From Rhodamnia argentea (Eukaryota > Streptophyta > Magnoliopsida > Myrtales > Myrtaceae), in assembly GCF_020921035.1 (NCBI RefSeq), contig NC_063150.1, forward strand, positions 32,101,826 to 32,165,825: 64,000 nucleotides of DNA, written 5' to 3'. Positions 22,101-32,255 of this stretch are shown here, in pieces (position 1 is the first letter of the stretch; each line of letters opens with the position of its first letter). The notes beneath the pieces were generated by a model that ran no database searches, was not told the DNA's origin, and saw nothing but the letters and a program-made list of their open reading frames with translations. A program made the position numbers and the translations under genes.

Positions 22101-23244
22101 CAACAAGAACTTAAAGAAATAGATAATAGAACCCATTAATCTCACCTGATGAGTTAGCCACATGATGAGAATATCGCCAGTAGGCACGAAGCGGCTGCAC
22201 TTATCCGATACTCTCGGCAAGATATACAAGAACCCCTTATATCTTGGTCTCGCCGCTATCAGGTACATAATCTCAGTCATGTAGGGTTCCGAGAACTTCG
22301 AATACAAGGTCCTTTGCTTCAACGCTTCACTCAAAAGATCTTCATTTCTCACAAGTGGGAGGGGGGACTCTGAATTCGCTTCATTCTCAAAAGGCTCAGA
22401 TGGATATCTGAGTACCCAGATTTCTCTGCATCTGTTCAATGCATATTCTTCGTTCTCTTCATCAAAGATGGTCGGCTTACCGATGAGTTTCGAGAATCTT
22501 GATTCACAGTATTGCCCATAGTTCACCTGGAAGCAGCGCCTTTTAAGAACCAAACTTGGAAACGAGATAGCATTATTCTCGATTGGCCTTAACAATATCT
22601 AATTGGACATGGAGAGTTTCGAACGAATGAACTAGTTAATGGAAACTCTCACTGGATAGTCTCCTCGATTTCACTCTAACCACATCAAATTTATCCATGA
22701 ACAACCAGCACAATCAGTTGAAATACGCTCATTTTCACCCAAAGTTACCTACTTCCAAACGATCATGAACTTCACACACTTCAATCCTTCATACTTCTTA
22801 CAGAACAGAGTTATCTAACGCAGATGGCGAAATCAAGTTGAACTTACTGGGTTCAGTGTATGACAAAACCAAACCCATTCAACATCTAGAGGAGGAAGAA
22901 CCCTGGGAGGCGTTGACCCCACTGAGATTTCAGCAACCAACGGCATCCACAGCTCTTCATACCTGCAAAAAAGAGAACACAACAATCAAGAAAATGGAAA
23001 CTTTTCCACACTACCACTTCACAGTCCGCCGCATTTTGATCTCAGGCCACTTGAGAATTGCTCAAGATGAGAACTTTTTCCACCTCCTGATGGCTTCAAC
23101 AATGGCAGGTCTCTCATGAAGCCAAAGCGACTCGTTCACAGTCCTCAAGAACCCAATGTTCCGCCTGACCGCCGAAACAAGATCCAAGCTCACTCCTACA
23201 GTCTCTCTCTCGGATACTTCACTGAGGCTTCTCGACACCGACAT
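19104..23244 (-). CDS. DUF1399 / GRDP-type glycine-rich-domain-containing protein homologue
   Basis: Eight exons on the minus strand: 23244..23084, 22962..22848, 22526..22146, 21823..21551, 20945..20425, 20242..20118, 19894..19734 and 19649..19104. All are GT-AG with matching phases, giving 760 aa. The N-terminal half is typical of the plant DUF1399 family: SLDLVSAVRRNIGFL, RYEELWMPL, LDVEWVWFCHTLNPV, YPSEPFE, ILIMWLTHQ and YAEDMKE. A middle domain (FARLSPKMKPMQEKM onward) and an acidic stretch in the last exon (DDEGDEGLDLDEEELD) follow. It lacks the Gly-rich tail of GRDP1/GRDP2 and is closest in layout to the shorter family branch (At1g56230-like, from memory). GRDPs are linked to stress and ABA responses; the biochemical function is unknown. 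The in-frame ATG at 23271 is an alternative start. Confidence 0.85.
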
Positions 23245-23381
23245 GATCAAACAAGACAGCGCGAGATCCAATCTTGATCTTTGTCAACGAGCGTCAAAAC
23301 ATTGAGCAGTTCCGGTGAATAGTTGATGGGTGCTGCTGTGGTGGAGCTGGGAAGAACACCTGAAAAAAAAGGAATGTCGTG

Positions 23382-23493
23382 ACCGAACGGAGGGACAAGA
23401 AGTGATGGGGGAAGGAAAGGGTTTTCGCCACGTGGCAACCGAACGGAGGGACAAGAAGTGATGGGGGAAGGAAAGGGTTTTCGCCACGTGGCA
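23382..23493. repeat. Perfect 56-bp tandem duplication carrying two G-boxes
   Basis: Copies 23382-23437 and 23438-23493 appear identical, starting ACCGAACGGAGGGACAAG. Each ends in a G-box palindrome; the CACGTG cores are at 23429-23434 and 23485-23490. They lie 140-250 nt upstream of the ATG of the minus-strand GRDP-type gene, so they fall in its promoter or 5' UTR. G-boxes bind bZIP and bHLH factors such as ABF and PIF proteins. Confidence 0.9.
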
Positions 23494-23839
23494 AGGTGGT
23501 TGCGGCTTTCAGGTATACGCAAAGCATTCAGAAGAAGAAGAATTTAGACCGTTCGTTGCTTTTCATCCTCAGATATCAACTATCGTCTAATCTCTTATAA
23601 TGACATTGATCATGGCCGCTAAATTCACGTCATTACAAAAATCGCATGTGATTATGACGGAGAGCGCCTCGATCGAAGATCCAAGTTAAACTCGAGACGT
23701 TCCGACACGAAGCGGAAGGAATAAAATATAAATTGCTTAGCTAATTCATACGAGTCGGTTGTCTTTTCAATCGCATTTCGTAAGCAATTCGACCTTCTTA
23801 TTTTTGGTGGGAAGAGGAGTTGCGTGATCGACGAAATTC

Positions 23840-23842
<3 letters not shown>

Positions 23843-23870
<28 letters not shown>
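23843..23870. repeat. (CT)n microsatellite
   Basis: Fourteen CT dinucleotides in a row. Confidence 0.95.
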
Positions 23871-23875
<5 letters not shown>

Positions 23876-24169
23876 TGTCTTAACGTGGATTCCATTGAAT
23901 GATCAAGAAACCATCTTTTTGGTTAATGTTTGTTTAAGGGATTAAAATAAGGTGGTAATTGCCAATTGGTTATGAGATGGTCTAGACAGCGAAGCAGTCC
24001 ATTAAAGTAAGTTAGCAAGTTCTTATCGACAAATCCAGATGCAGGAGGGAGAGATCTTTGACGGGTGACGAAGCAAGTACAGAGGTCTATAAATTAGCCA
24101 GACGATTTCGCTGTCGAATGAAGCGGGTACATGTATGAGATCCGGACTCCGCATGCGCGGTCATGGGAA

Positions 24170-24395
24170 AAATTACCCCAAAAATATCTTAAATTTATTG
24201 TATTTAAGTATTTATATCAATGTAATCTTAAACATTTCGATTTGATCAATTTAATCACAAATTTTTTAACAATTTGTCAATGTAATTCATGTAATCAATT
24301 TTGATCAGAAATTAATGACGTAGACGGCAGCCCGGCCCAAGCTCAGAGTTGGGCGACGACCGCAACCTTTACCCGGTGGGCGACAACAGAAAATG
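24170..24395. mobile_element. Arm of palindromic MITE plus GC-rich core remnant
   Basis: GGGAAAAATTACCCCAAAAATATC with 'GATCAATTTAATCACAAATTTTT' units, then GACGTAGACGGCAGCCCGGC and a GC-rich stretch. It has the same arrangement as 14520-14900. The remaining sequence to 25430 holds another half-arm (about 24930-25090) and no gene. Confidence 0.4.
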
Positions 24396-25429
24396 ATAAT
24401 CTTTAAAGATGATGATTCAGTATAATCGTTTAATTAAAATTACATGTGAAACCAAATCGATCATAGAGCCTGTGACAGGATAGGTTTTAGATTTCAAAAA
24501 TCGAGAAATTTGTTCCAATGAATAGATTTTCAGTGAAGTTTAGACGGGAAATCTGAAACCGGCCGCCCTAAATGTTCCTGACGTTGGACAAGGGCCAAGG
24601 GGTCACTGTGGATGGTGGGGAAAACTCGAGAAACGTGTGGATGAGGGACGAGCTTGGATGCACGAAAGAAAAATGGGACGACATTGATGGGAAACATCCC
24701 CCCACCCTTGCAATTCATTCCACTTTCATCGCCACGCCGCGACACGGTCGACCGACCAAGGAGATTCGGCGGGTCATTGCTTTCGATTTGGTACGCGGTT
24801 TTTGGCCGTTAGCGACGTCCCACGCCTAATCCACTTGACCACAAAAAGCCATCGCCATCCAATTTTTAAGTTGTCTCCAAACATTTGATGACCCCGCACC
24901 AGCCGATAATTCGAACGTTTAATTTAGGATAAATTTTACCTTTCGTCCCTGTACTTTCACGAATTTTTTCCAATTAAATCACGTAATTTGTAATCAAATT
25001 GACGTACTTTTAATATTTCTAATTAAGTCGATTTGCTTTCATAAGCTTTTTTAATGTAATATCTTTGACATTAAATTCAGCCAAACCGGAGGGAATTTGA
25101 TTGTTCGGAGTATGACTTAGATAGATAAATAAAAATACTTAGATGGCCACCTTAGCTAAATGTCATCCGCACCGTACTCCAACACAGTCCATTAATTTTC
25201 TGCGAGGCCCATCTAGGCATCCCATAGTAAGCTAAATTGCATCCACAATCGAACTTGGCCTGATTTGATGCTTGAGAGACTAGATTAGAGAATCTATGAA
25301 AATAGAGGGACTTGTTTAGAAAATTTTAAAAGTAGAAAAACTTGATTAAAACAAGCATAGAAATGCACCAAGTGTTCTGCCCATAGCTTCTTGGGGCATT
25401 CACGTGGGCAGATACCATTAAGAAAATTA

Positions 25430-26262
25430 GATGGGTAGGGTTTCCTCTCTTCTCTCCCTCACCAGCCGCCAAACCCCACTCTTCCTATGGCGTGTTTGCT
25501 GAGGGAGAGTGATCGCTCTCTCTCCCTCTCCCTCTCCCTCTTTATTCCTTTATCTATATACCCTTATCTACGAGATTCATTGATTTCGCAAGACGTCGGC
25601 TTTCTTCTTGTGGAGAGTTTTGTAAAAATTCGAAAGGTGAGCGTCTCGAAAGAATCTGTTATTTCGGATTGGCGCACTCGCTCCTTCTTTGGTGCTTGCT
25701 CCATACTATTGAGCGTTCCACTAATTTACGAGGCTCCTCTACTACTATATTTAGCGATCGGTTTATCCGAAAATAATTTTGTGATCAACGGATATCTCTT
25801 TTGCAAATCTTCCCTCCCGATCTAAAACTAAACTTAGATTTGGGTCTCTCCCGATCTAAAACTATATTTAGATTTAGATGATTTTCTATTCCAATCTATG
25901 AATAAATCTGGGATTCACAAGATGTTTTCTGTACTCTTTCAACCTATTGAGATTGTTATTGTCTTTATATGGCGATGATGCTGGAGACACCGAACCTAGG
26001 CTTGCATCGTCTTTTAACAAAGCCATAGCTGCTGGAGAAGAAAATCTCGACGTGTGCTCATCAACGATGTAGATGCGAGATTCAATGATTGGTCATCGAT
26101 TGTGCTTTGATGCTATATGAGACCCTTATTTATAGAATGAGCGAGTCTTTACAAAGAGTATCAAATTAATTTATCTTTCATATTTACTTACTTTATTTGA
26201 TTTGCATCTTTTTCTTGAAATTATGAAATGAAAATTTTCCTTTCAACCAAAAAAAAAAACAT
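25430..26262 (+). mobile_element. Putative poly(A)-tailed retroelement or retro-copy
   Basis: Runs from a pyrimidine-rich leader (TTTCCTCTCTTCTCTCCCTC) to a 12-nt poly(A) at 26250-26261, with an internal near-repeat of 'CCCGATCTAAAACTA(A/T)A(C/T)TTAGATTT' at about 25818 and 25849. A 112-codon open frame at 25487 looks like translated simple sequence rather than a known protein. The poly(A) end suggests retroposition. I find no clear target-site duplication or reverse transcriptase, so the class is uncertain. Confidence 0.3.
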
Positions 26263-26267
26263 GGACG

Positions 26268-26350
26268 GATAGCGGGAATCGAATCGGCGTCTCTAGGATA
26301 CATCGGGGAAATGTATCAGGTGTCATAGCTAATCGAGCTTTAACATTCAA
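26268..26350 (-). pseudogene. tRNA-like relic (B-box and 3' acceptor arm preserved)
   Basis: On the minus strand GATTCGATTCCCGCTATCCG resembles the T-arm (B-box GGTTCGANTCC) and 3' acceptor of a tRNA. It is preceded by a strong stem-loop GATACAT-TTCCCCG-ATGTATC in the anticodon-arm position and an A-box-like CGATTAGCTATGACACC, and followed by a T-run. The 5' acceptor strand pairs poorly and the T-stem is broken, so this is not a working tRNA. It may be the head of a SINE or a decayed tRNA-Gly-like gene. Confidence 0.3.
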
Positions 26351-26487
26351 CCATAGATGCTTAGTAGGGATCCTCACTTTATTCGGTGTCAATTAGGCAA
26401 TTAAACAGTCATGGGCGGCGAGGGATGTTGACCTCATTTTAAAAGCCCGCATCATCACAATGAAAATGGCCCCTATGATAAAAACAT

Positions 26488-27405
26488 GAAAAATTCCAAA
26501 TAATGACCCAAAGTACTCTCATTTTCTCAAATAAGAGTCCGAATTGAACTTTGTTTTGCATAAGGGCTCGAAGTGGAATAACAGTTTCGAGCAAAGGCCC
26601 GAAATGGCCATAGATCTAAAAAAATGGCCCGACCTAAAGGGTATTTTCATCATTTCTCCTTTTTGATTTTTTGACCTTTTTTTTCTTTATTTTTTCCTTT
26701 TTATTTTTTTTTTAAATGAAAAAAAAGGAATACACAGGCGGGAGGGGTTGCCTCTCCATTGCCGGTGGGGCGTCAATAAAGGCTGGCAACCCCGCCGACC
26801 AAAGGTGAGAGCCAGCATGCCCTCTCCCAAATTTGGGTAAGGGTCGCTAGCCCTCACACAGGTACGGGCAAGGATCACCGGCCCTCTGACTAGGGCGACA
26901 CCCAAGAAAACGCATTAGTTTCTGATTGCTTGGCTTGATGATCTCTTGTTTTTCTAGGTGTTCTTATTTTTTTGTTTGCATTGGATCTTCGTGACGTTTA
27001 TGAGATTTGGTCTTTTCCTTGAAGAGGACGACATGCCCAAGAAAACGCACTGGTTTCTAGGTTAGTGGTGGTGGAGGGAAGAGAGGAAGAGGTTGGGGTT
27101 TGGCCAAGAGGAGGAGGATGAGTGGAGGACGTCGATGCTGGGTGTCACCCTGTTAGGTCGAGGGCTGACAGTGCGGTGTGGCCACCAGTGGGAGGGGCAG
27201 CCCTTTTGCCTATGCGTGTATTTTTTTTTAACTCTTAAAAAAATAGAAAAGGAAAAGATGAATGAAAAAGACAAAATAAAAAATAAAAAATAAAATGACA
27301 AAAATGCCCTTGAGATTCAAGCCATTCTTTGATATAAAGTTCACTTCAAGCCCTTATTTGAAAAATGAAGACACTCGAGTCCTTATTTAGAATTTTCCCA
27401 TAAAA
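26488..27405. mobile_element. GC-core TIR element, near-complete
   Basis: The left end GAAAAATTCCAAATAATGAC and the right end TCCTTATTTAGAATTTTCCC are imperfect inverted repeats that extend inward for over 100 nt ('CTCAAATAAGAGTCC', 'AGGGCTCGAAGTGG' versus 'CTTCAAGCCCTTATTTGAAA'). Inside are two oppositely oriented GC-rich stretches (GGCGGGAGGGGTTGCCTCTC at about 26739 and GGTGGTGGAGGGAAGAGAGG at about 27065) and A/T-rich arms. No transposase is encoded. It is probably non-autonomous. Confidence 0.65.
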
Positions 27406-27759
27406 ATATATACCACAAAACACAAGGGCCATAGCTCATGGGCAATCAAGTGAAATTATATATAATCCTATGACTCCATTTATCCAAGGTTTTTGGTGGA
27501 AAAAAAAATGTGAATGAAAAATCCCACTCTGCAAGGTTTTCGCATAAAGGGTTGGACCAAAATATTCCACTCTCCAATTAATTAACCATAGACATATTTT
27601 AGTTGACAACGTCACTAGATTACTCTTGTGAGATCGAAATATCTTTACTAAAGGGTTGGAATATCTCTATTCTCAACAATTAAAGCATCCGAGGATGCGA
27701 TAATAAAATTGATTTAGTAACGAAAAAATAAAAAATCGATATAACCCCTTTGATATAAG

Positions 27760-28707
27760 GCTGCGTTTGATTATCGGGATATAAGTCAAAATAAGATATA
27801 TTTCATCCCATCTTGTATTTGGCAGCTATCCGGAATAGGATAAAGATGAATATAGAGGAATATAGCCAAGATAAAAAAAAAAAAATCCCTAGGGGAGGAG
27901 GTGGAATAAATCGGAATAGGATTTCTCAAGAGAATAGACATGAGGAAAACCGGGTTTTTCTCATAAGCACCACCTCTCCTTCATGTTGGATTGCCTTTCC
28001 GTAGCACCGGACCGCCTCTCTAGCAAGGTGGTCGCCCCTCCGATGGCAGCAATTGTCAAATATGGCCACCTCTCCAGCGACGTCAAGCTAGGTCTTCGAT
28101 AGCAAAGCTAGATATCTCTACATCCGTATTCTTAATCAATTGTTTGGCTTGATATGAGACCATGTCTCTCGTTCTTTAACAGCTTGAACCACTCCTACAT
28201 TCGAAAGTGATCTCAACATATTATGAAGAACTCGAAATTGATTATCGACTTTCAAAATGGGTCTCGACATTCGAGAGAGCTCTCTTGGACAACCTCCACG
28301 AGTGCATCTTCAATTTACGAAAAAAAGCCGAATAATTAGATTGTTCATCACTTATTTACTCACTTGATAAGACAACGAGTAAGTCGAGCGGGTCATTCTC
28401 AAAGGATTCGACTCCAAATCAAGACCCTCGATTTTACGGGATTTGCTCCATCGATGTTGTGCTCGAATTCAAATGGCACAAACCTTTGCTCAACAAATCT
28501 CTCATCAAAACTCATGAATAATTTCTAATGCGTCCCGCTATTTCAGCAAAATAGAATTGATCTCAACCGCTCTTTGCCTCTACTTATCCGACTTTAAATT
28601 CATAATTCACCAAACAGTAAATAGAATATGAAAAAATATTTCGACTCTTTATCCTAACCTATCTAGTTTTATCCCGACTAGAAATTCGAATGATCAAACA
28701 CAGTCAA
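27760..28707. mobile_element. TIR element with 'ctgcgtttgat' ends
   Basis: The left end GGCTGCGTTTGATTATCGGG and the right end CGAATGATCAAACACAGTC are inverted matches. The sub-terminal parts (ATAAGTCAAAATAAGATAT; TTTATCCTAACCTATC) also pair partly. hAT-type MITEs often have ends of this kind. The interior has no coding frame I recognise. Confidence 0.5.
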
Positions 28708-29342
28708 AATGATTAAAGGATAAGTGGCACTATCACAGGACCTACATGGATCAGTGGTTGGGATCAAAAGTCCGAAAAATCATTGAATATACACCATTGG
28801 ATGTACAACGCTAGTCATTATCGGCCAGAACAGATTTCAATCCCAATTCAAGTGAGTGAATCATTTACATGATCAGTTGACCATCACGTGCGCAGACATG
28901 GGCACTTCTACTGTACCTTTCAAAATGACAAGTAGTCCCAAATTGAACCGATTCACCCAAAAAAATTTGCATCAAGAGGACAAAGTACTACTAAAAGTTC
29001 AATCACAAAAACATCAGGGTCTTTGCTCAGTTTGTCATCCTTTGTTTATCCCTTTCTTGGCCTCGCGGGTCGAATTCCTTTGCTTGATTTCGAACATCTT
29101 ACCACAAGATCATCCGCTGGCAATGCCTGAAAGCTTAATTAAGTTGAGGCTGCTATGCATACATGTATCAATCTGTCAATAGCACTGCTAAAAGTACCAA
29201 TGCAATTCACAAGTGTTTGCTAAAGCTGGTAAAGCTGTAGAGATACATATATTTCCAAGAAGAAAGAACGAAACAGAGGAGGGAAAAGGAGAGCACCAGC
29301 TCAAGATCAATGAGAGAAAAAAAAAAAAGAGGCAGGAATATA
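28708..29342. other. Downstream part of the minus-strand snoRNA transcription unit, or intergenic
   Basis: No coding frame of substance on either strand. It lies downstream of the second snoRNA candidate in the transcribed direction and may hold the end of the host transcript. A short segment (about 29098-29121 on the minus strand) is flanked by AG and GTAAG and could be a micro-exon, but this is not supported further. Confidence 0.35.
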
Positions 29343-29429
29343 GTTCCCTCAGAAACCAAATATGAAGAGATCGTTCAAATCATGGGATGATCAGCATTAG
29401 CATGGTATATCCCAAACATCACAGGGAAC
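29343..29429 (-). ncRNA. C/D-box snoRNA candidate, guide matches U6 snRNA
   Basis: On the minus strand: terminal stem GTTCCC (29429-29424) pairing perfectly with GGGAAC (29348-29343); C box GTGATGT (29422-29416, 6/7 to RTGATGA); D' box CTGA (29394-29391); C' box ATGATTT (29383-29377); D box CTGA (29352-29349) directly next to the closing stem. Length is 87 nt. The guide just before D' reads CCATGCTAATG. Ten of its bases (CCATGCTAAT) complement the conserved U6 snRNA stretch ATTAGCATGG, and the fifth base upstream of D' pairs with the A corresponding to human U6 A53, a known 2'-O-methylated site. I found no target for the D guide (ATATTTGGTTT). Box layout and stem are seen directly; the target is inference from remembered U6 sequence. 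Confidence 0.65.
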
Positions 29430-29788
29430 AATCTGCAGAATCCAGAAAACAAGATTCTTCAATGAATTATAGGAACCCAAAATGTTTTCTTTTTAATATC
29501 ATATATACGATTAACTATTTTCGCCAGTATTTTCAAATATTTTTTTATTATTCATTATTTTATAAGAACAAAAACGATCATTTTTCAAAGAACCTTGAGT
29601 TTTTTCGCAAAACAGAGGCACCTACGAAAGCAGAAATCAAGAAATCTGAAAGCAGAGCATGTTCTTTTTCCTTCTGGCCACAAGCACAGAACAATTCTTT
29701 GAAACAGCCCTTCTTCACTGAGCCTCAAACGATGGATTTCAGCATCGAAAAGAGCCGTTCGAACAGACAGAAACCATCCGAATTCAAT

Positions 29789-29877
29789 TCCCTCAGATCA
29801 AGTGGAAACATCTTTTTTTTCAATCACATAAAGGTCAGGTATACATTAGCATGGTTCAATTGAAATCGTCATTGGGA
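29789..29877 (-). ncRNA. Second, paralogous C/D-box snoRNA candidate, guide matches U2 snRNA
   Basis: It has the same architecture as the unit at 29343. On the minus strand: stem TCCC (29877-29874) with GGGA (29792-29789), C box ATGACGA (29872-29866, 6/7), CTGA as possible D' (29838-29835), C' GTGATTG (29827-29821), and D CTGA (29796-29793). It is about 89 nt long and shares the ACCATGCTAATG segment with its neighbour, so the two look like duplicates. The D guide ends CACTTGAT, an 8-nt complement to U2 snRNA ATCAAGTG, and the base five upstream of D would pair with the A equivalent to human U2 A30, also a known 2'-O-methyl site. The U6-like segment sits five bases farther from its CTGA than in the sister copy, so that guide may not work here. 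Confidence 0.52.
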
Positions 29878-30312
29878 GCATAACCTATGCAGTCTCCTCA
29901 AGAATCCATCAACGCTGAAATGAAACGACGGAAATCAAAATAAGGCGAAACCCAGAAATCTTCCCGGATCGACGAAGGAAACCATCCAGCATCGTAATCC
30001 GCTTGTGAAAGAAAAAGAGGTTGACTTTCAGGGCTCAGATAAACGTTGGAAACAAGAATTCAACTCCCTGACCTGAGACAGGCCTCGTAATGAGCTGGGA
30101 TTATGAACATTTATCATCACTGCTAAAATCACCTCCACAAATAACGACGACGACGACAGTAATCATCCATCGAACAAAGAAGCAAAACGGCGCGAAAACA
30201 GAGGAATTAGCAGGAAAAGAGAGAGGGTTTGCCAAGAAGGACTCGTGGAAACGAGCAAGAATCGCTTGACGGCTTCCGCTGCAAGACGGCAGCGAAGAGG
30301 TTGAAGGGGGGG

Positions 30313-30376
30313 TTTTATAGAGAGGGACGACGAGAAGCTCGACTTAGGGTTTTGCTCTCTAATGGGCCATGGGCCC
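30313..30376 (-). promoter_or_regulatory. Telo-box / site II / TATA promoter of a minus-strand unit
   Basis: On the minus strand, in order: overlapping site II motifs (GGGCCCATGGCCCATT, 30376-30361), a telo-box AAACCCTAA (30352-30344), and TATAAAA (30319-30313). Transcription should start about 30 nt farther, near 30285. This combination is characteristic of plant ribosomal-protein, translation-factor and snoRNA genes. The unit leads into the two C/D-box candidates and has no protein-coding frame, so a snoRNA host gene is the best reading. Confidence 0.65.
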
Positions 30377-30614
30377 AACACTTATCGGGCCTAAATGGAT
30401 CTTTGGGCTTGCATTGGTTTTTTAATTTTTTTTTGTTGGGTCAGAGGCTTGCATGGTTTAATTGCTTGTTTTGCATGCTGATTGCTCAGGGCCCTTAATT
30501 AAAAAAGAATTAAGCAACAAGTTATTTTGTCTACCTTTCCTATCCAAATGAAAAATAATATATAAATCAACGTATCAACATCGGTATCTTTCAAAGTGAC
30601 AAGCACGGGAACTT

Positions 30615-30865
30615 TATCGAAAACTAAGGCTGATTGCATTTCGCGAAAAAAATGAGTGATTTGAAAAATATATTCCTAAAAATGGTCGTTTATATCGCTT
30701 GTGGAAATTAATGAACGACTAAAGTAATTTTCAAACGTAAATTGTTGTCGATAATGAAAATTTTTATCATTACATAATTATTTCAATCGATACAAATGAT
30801 CATTTTTGTAAAAATAATTTATAAATCACTCATTTTTCATGAAACAAACAGAGCCTAAAAACTGA
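30615..30865. mobile_element. Hairpin MITE ('atgagtgattt' ends)
   Basis: The left end AAATGAGTGATTTGAAAAATATATTCC and the right end AAAATAATTTATAAATCACTCATTTTT are inverted repeats, and the inner parts (AATGGTCGTTTATATCG / CGATACAAATGATCATTTT) also pair. Non-coding. Confidence 0.6.
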
Positions 30866-31010
30866 ATCTCTATTCGGCTAACTTTACATTCTAATCAAAG
30901 AAACAAGGACAAAATCAAAGAATTTGAGCATCCATCATGCCACGAACTGCCTCCTCTCTTTCCTTTATCATTTTCATGGGCCACACAAATTCCACAAGGC
31001 CCATCTCCAT

Positions 31011-32255
31011 TTAATGGACTGGACTCTTGGGCCTCACCTCAATGCCTTCAACCACAAGCCCACCCTTCAGCTGATAGCCCTTCACTTGCTTCAAGCTCAT
31101 CTTCACCTCCCCATCCCCATCCCCATCACCATCACCAACCTCGCCAATGAAGAACTCTCCAAGCTCAACCTCCATCCAACCATCCTCTCTCTCGCCCGGT
31201 GCTTTACCGCCTCGGCTATCGCGTTCCGTCTCCCAATGCTTCCTAAGCATCTCAGACCGGTTCGCGTACAACAAGCTCTCGAGGCAGCGTTTCCTCTGGT
31301 CGGGACATTGCAGACGAGCCGTGCCGGGTCGAACCCAGTTCCCCATCTCGACCGACGTCTCGAAGGGCATCAGGTCGAGCCCGAAAGCGCTGTCGGAGAC
31401 CTTGAAGATAAGGTGCGCCCCGTAGAGTGTGTGTGGCGATAGGGCTTTGGTTTCGATACTCCCTTCGATTTCTATCCGGTCGATTGTTCTAAGCTCGGCC
31501 ACCTCTTTGAACCTGCTAGAGAAGATAGGAGCAAAAATTATAAGAACAAGCATTGTCAATTGTCATCCGAGTTAGACTTTTTTTTTTTTTTTTCCTCTGG
31601 TCAAACCATGACCGATGAATTTTTCAAACTCTCTCTGTCGAGGTAAAAAGCATTGCCATCAACATCAGAGTCCAGGCTCTGACCTCATCATGCAGTGATC
31701 TGTTTGAAGATCAAGAGATTCAAGACGACAAGAAAATAAAAATGGAAGAACGGAGATTCAAAATCTTGCCTTGACTCAGGCAGGGTTTTCCAGATCCAAT
31801 GTGTGGGATCATCGCTCCACTTTATGGAGAGCTCTCTTGCTGATAATATGAACGACACCGTTCCGGCTGATCTCTCCAACTTGAAGCTCTGAGGGGGGGC
31901 AAAGAAACATCAGATATCATTTCAAAGGCATGACTTTTTATCATAACCAAGAAACAACTCGTCGTGTGGGAATTCTCACCTTTCTGCCGCCATCTACGAG
32001 AAGAGGGCGGTCGCAGAGCCGAAGGAAGAGCTCCTTCTTCGAAGAGAACTCGACTGGAGCAGCCGAACCAGAGATGATGCCGGCGTGATTAGGCGGCAAG
32101 AATCGCGCCCAGAGGACGTCGGACTCGGCCGCCGACAGGAACGTGGAGGACACGAGGGAGAGCCGGCATGCCTCGGCCGGAGACGTGAAGGAAAGGATCA
32201 TCGAAACGCAGCTTTCTGGCAAGGCATCCATGCCGGTCCGCACCGACATTCCCAT
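31011..32255 (-). CDS. F-box protein of the PP2-B (phloem protein 2-like) family
   Basis: Three exons, 32255..31980, 31888..31770 and 31512..31011, giving 298 aa. The N-terminal F-box (DALPESCVSMILSFTSPAEA through VLWARFLP) is followed by the PP2 lectin-like domain (RKLSxR-type segment SFKLERSAGTVSFILSARE, then WIWKTLPESRFKEVAEL). F-box PP2-B proteins join SCF E3 ligases through SKP1, and the PP2 part can bind glycans. Intron 2 uses a GC donor (AAG|GCAAGA), the only way to join the conserved ESR-FKEVAEL in phase. A GDGDGDGDGE run sits near the C-terminus. M at 32255, 32249 or 32231 could each be the start; I use the longest. The first intron is GT-AG. Function inferred from family. Confidence 0.9.

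Noticed and set aside
25487-25825. 112-codon frame beginning MACLLRESDRSLSLSLSL
   Set aside because: The N-terminal part is a translated CTCTCC repeat; there is no recognisable domain, and the region looks like a retroelement.
29000-29130. Possible third C/D-box snoRNA on the minus strand (ATGATCT ... CTGA)
   Set aside because: The C box is only 5/7 and no closing stem lies next to the boxes.
29387-29863. 158-codon plus-strand open frame
   Set aside because: It runs antisense across both snoRNA candidates, has no domain and a Lys/Phe/Ser-rich composition expected from AT-rich DNA.
28700-30130. microRNA precursor in the non-coding unit
   Set aside because: I compared by eye with common conserved plant miRNAs (156, 159, 160, 164, 167-172, 390, 393-399, 408) and found none.
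30163-30381. 72-codon minus-strand frame in the snoRNA host promoter region
   Set aside because: It begins upstream of the telo-box and TATA, so most of it would not be transcribed as an mRNA.
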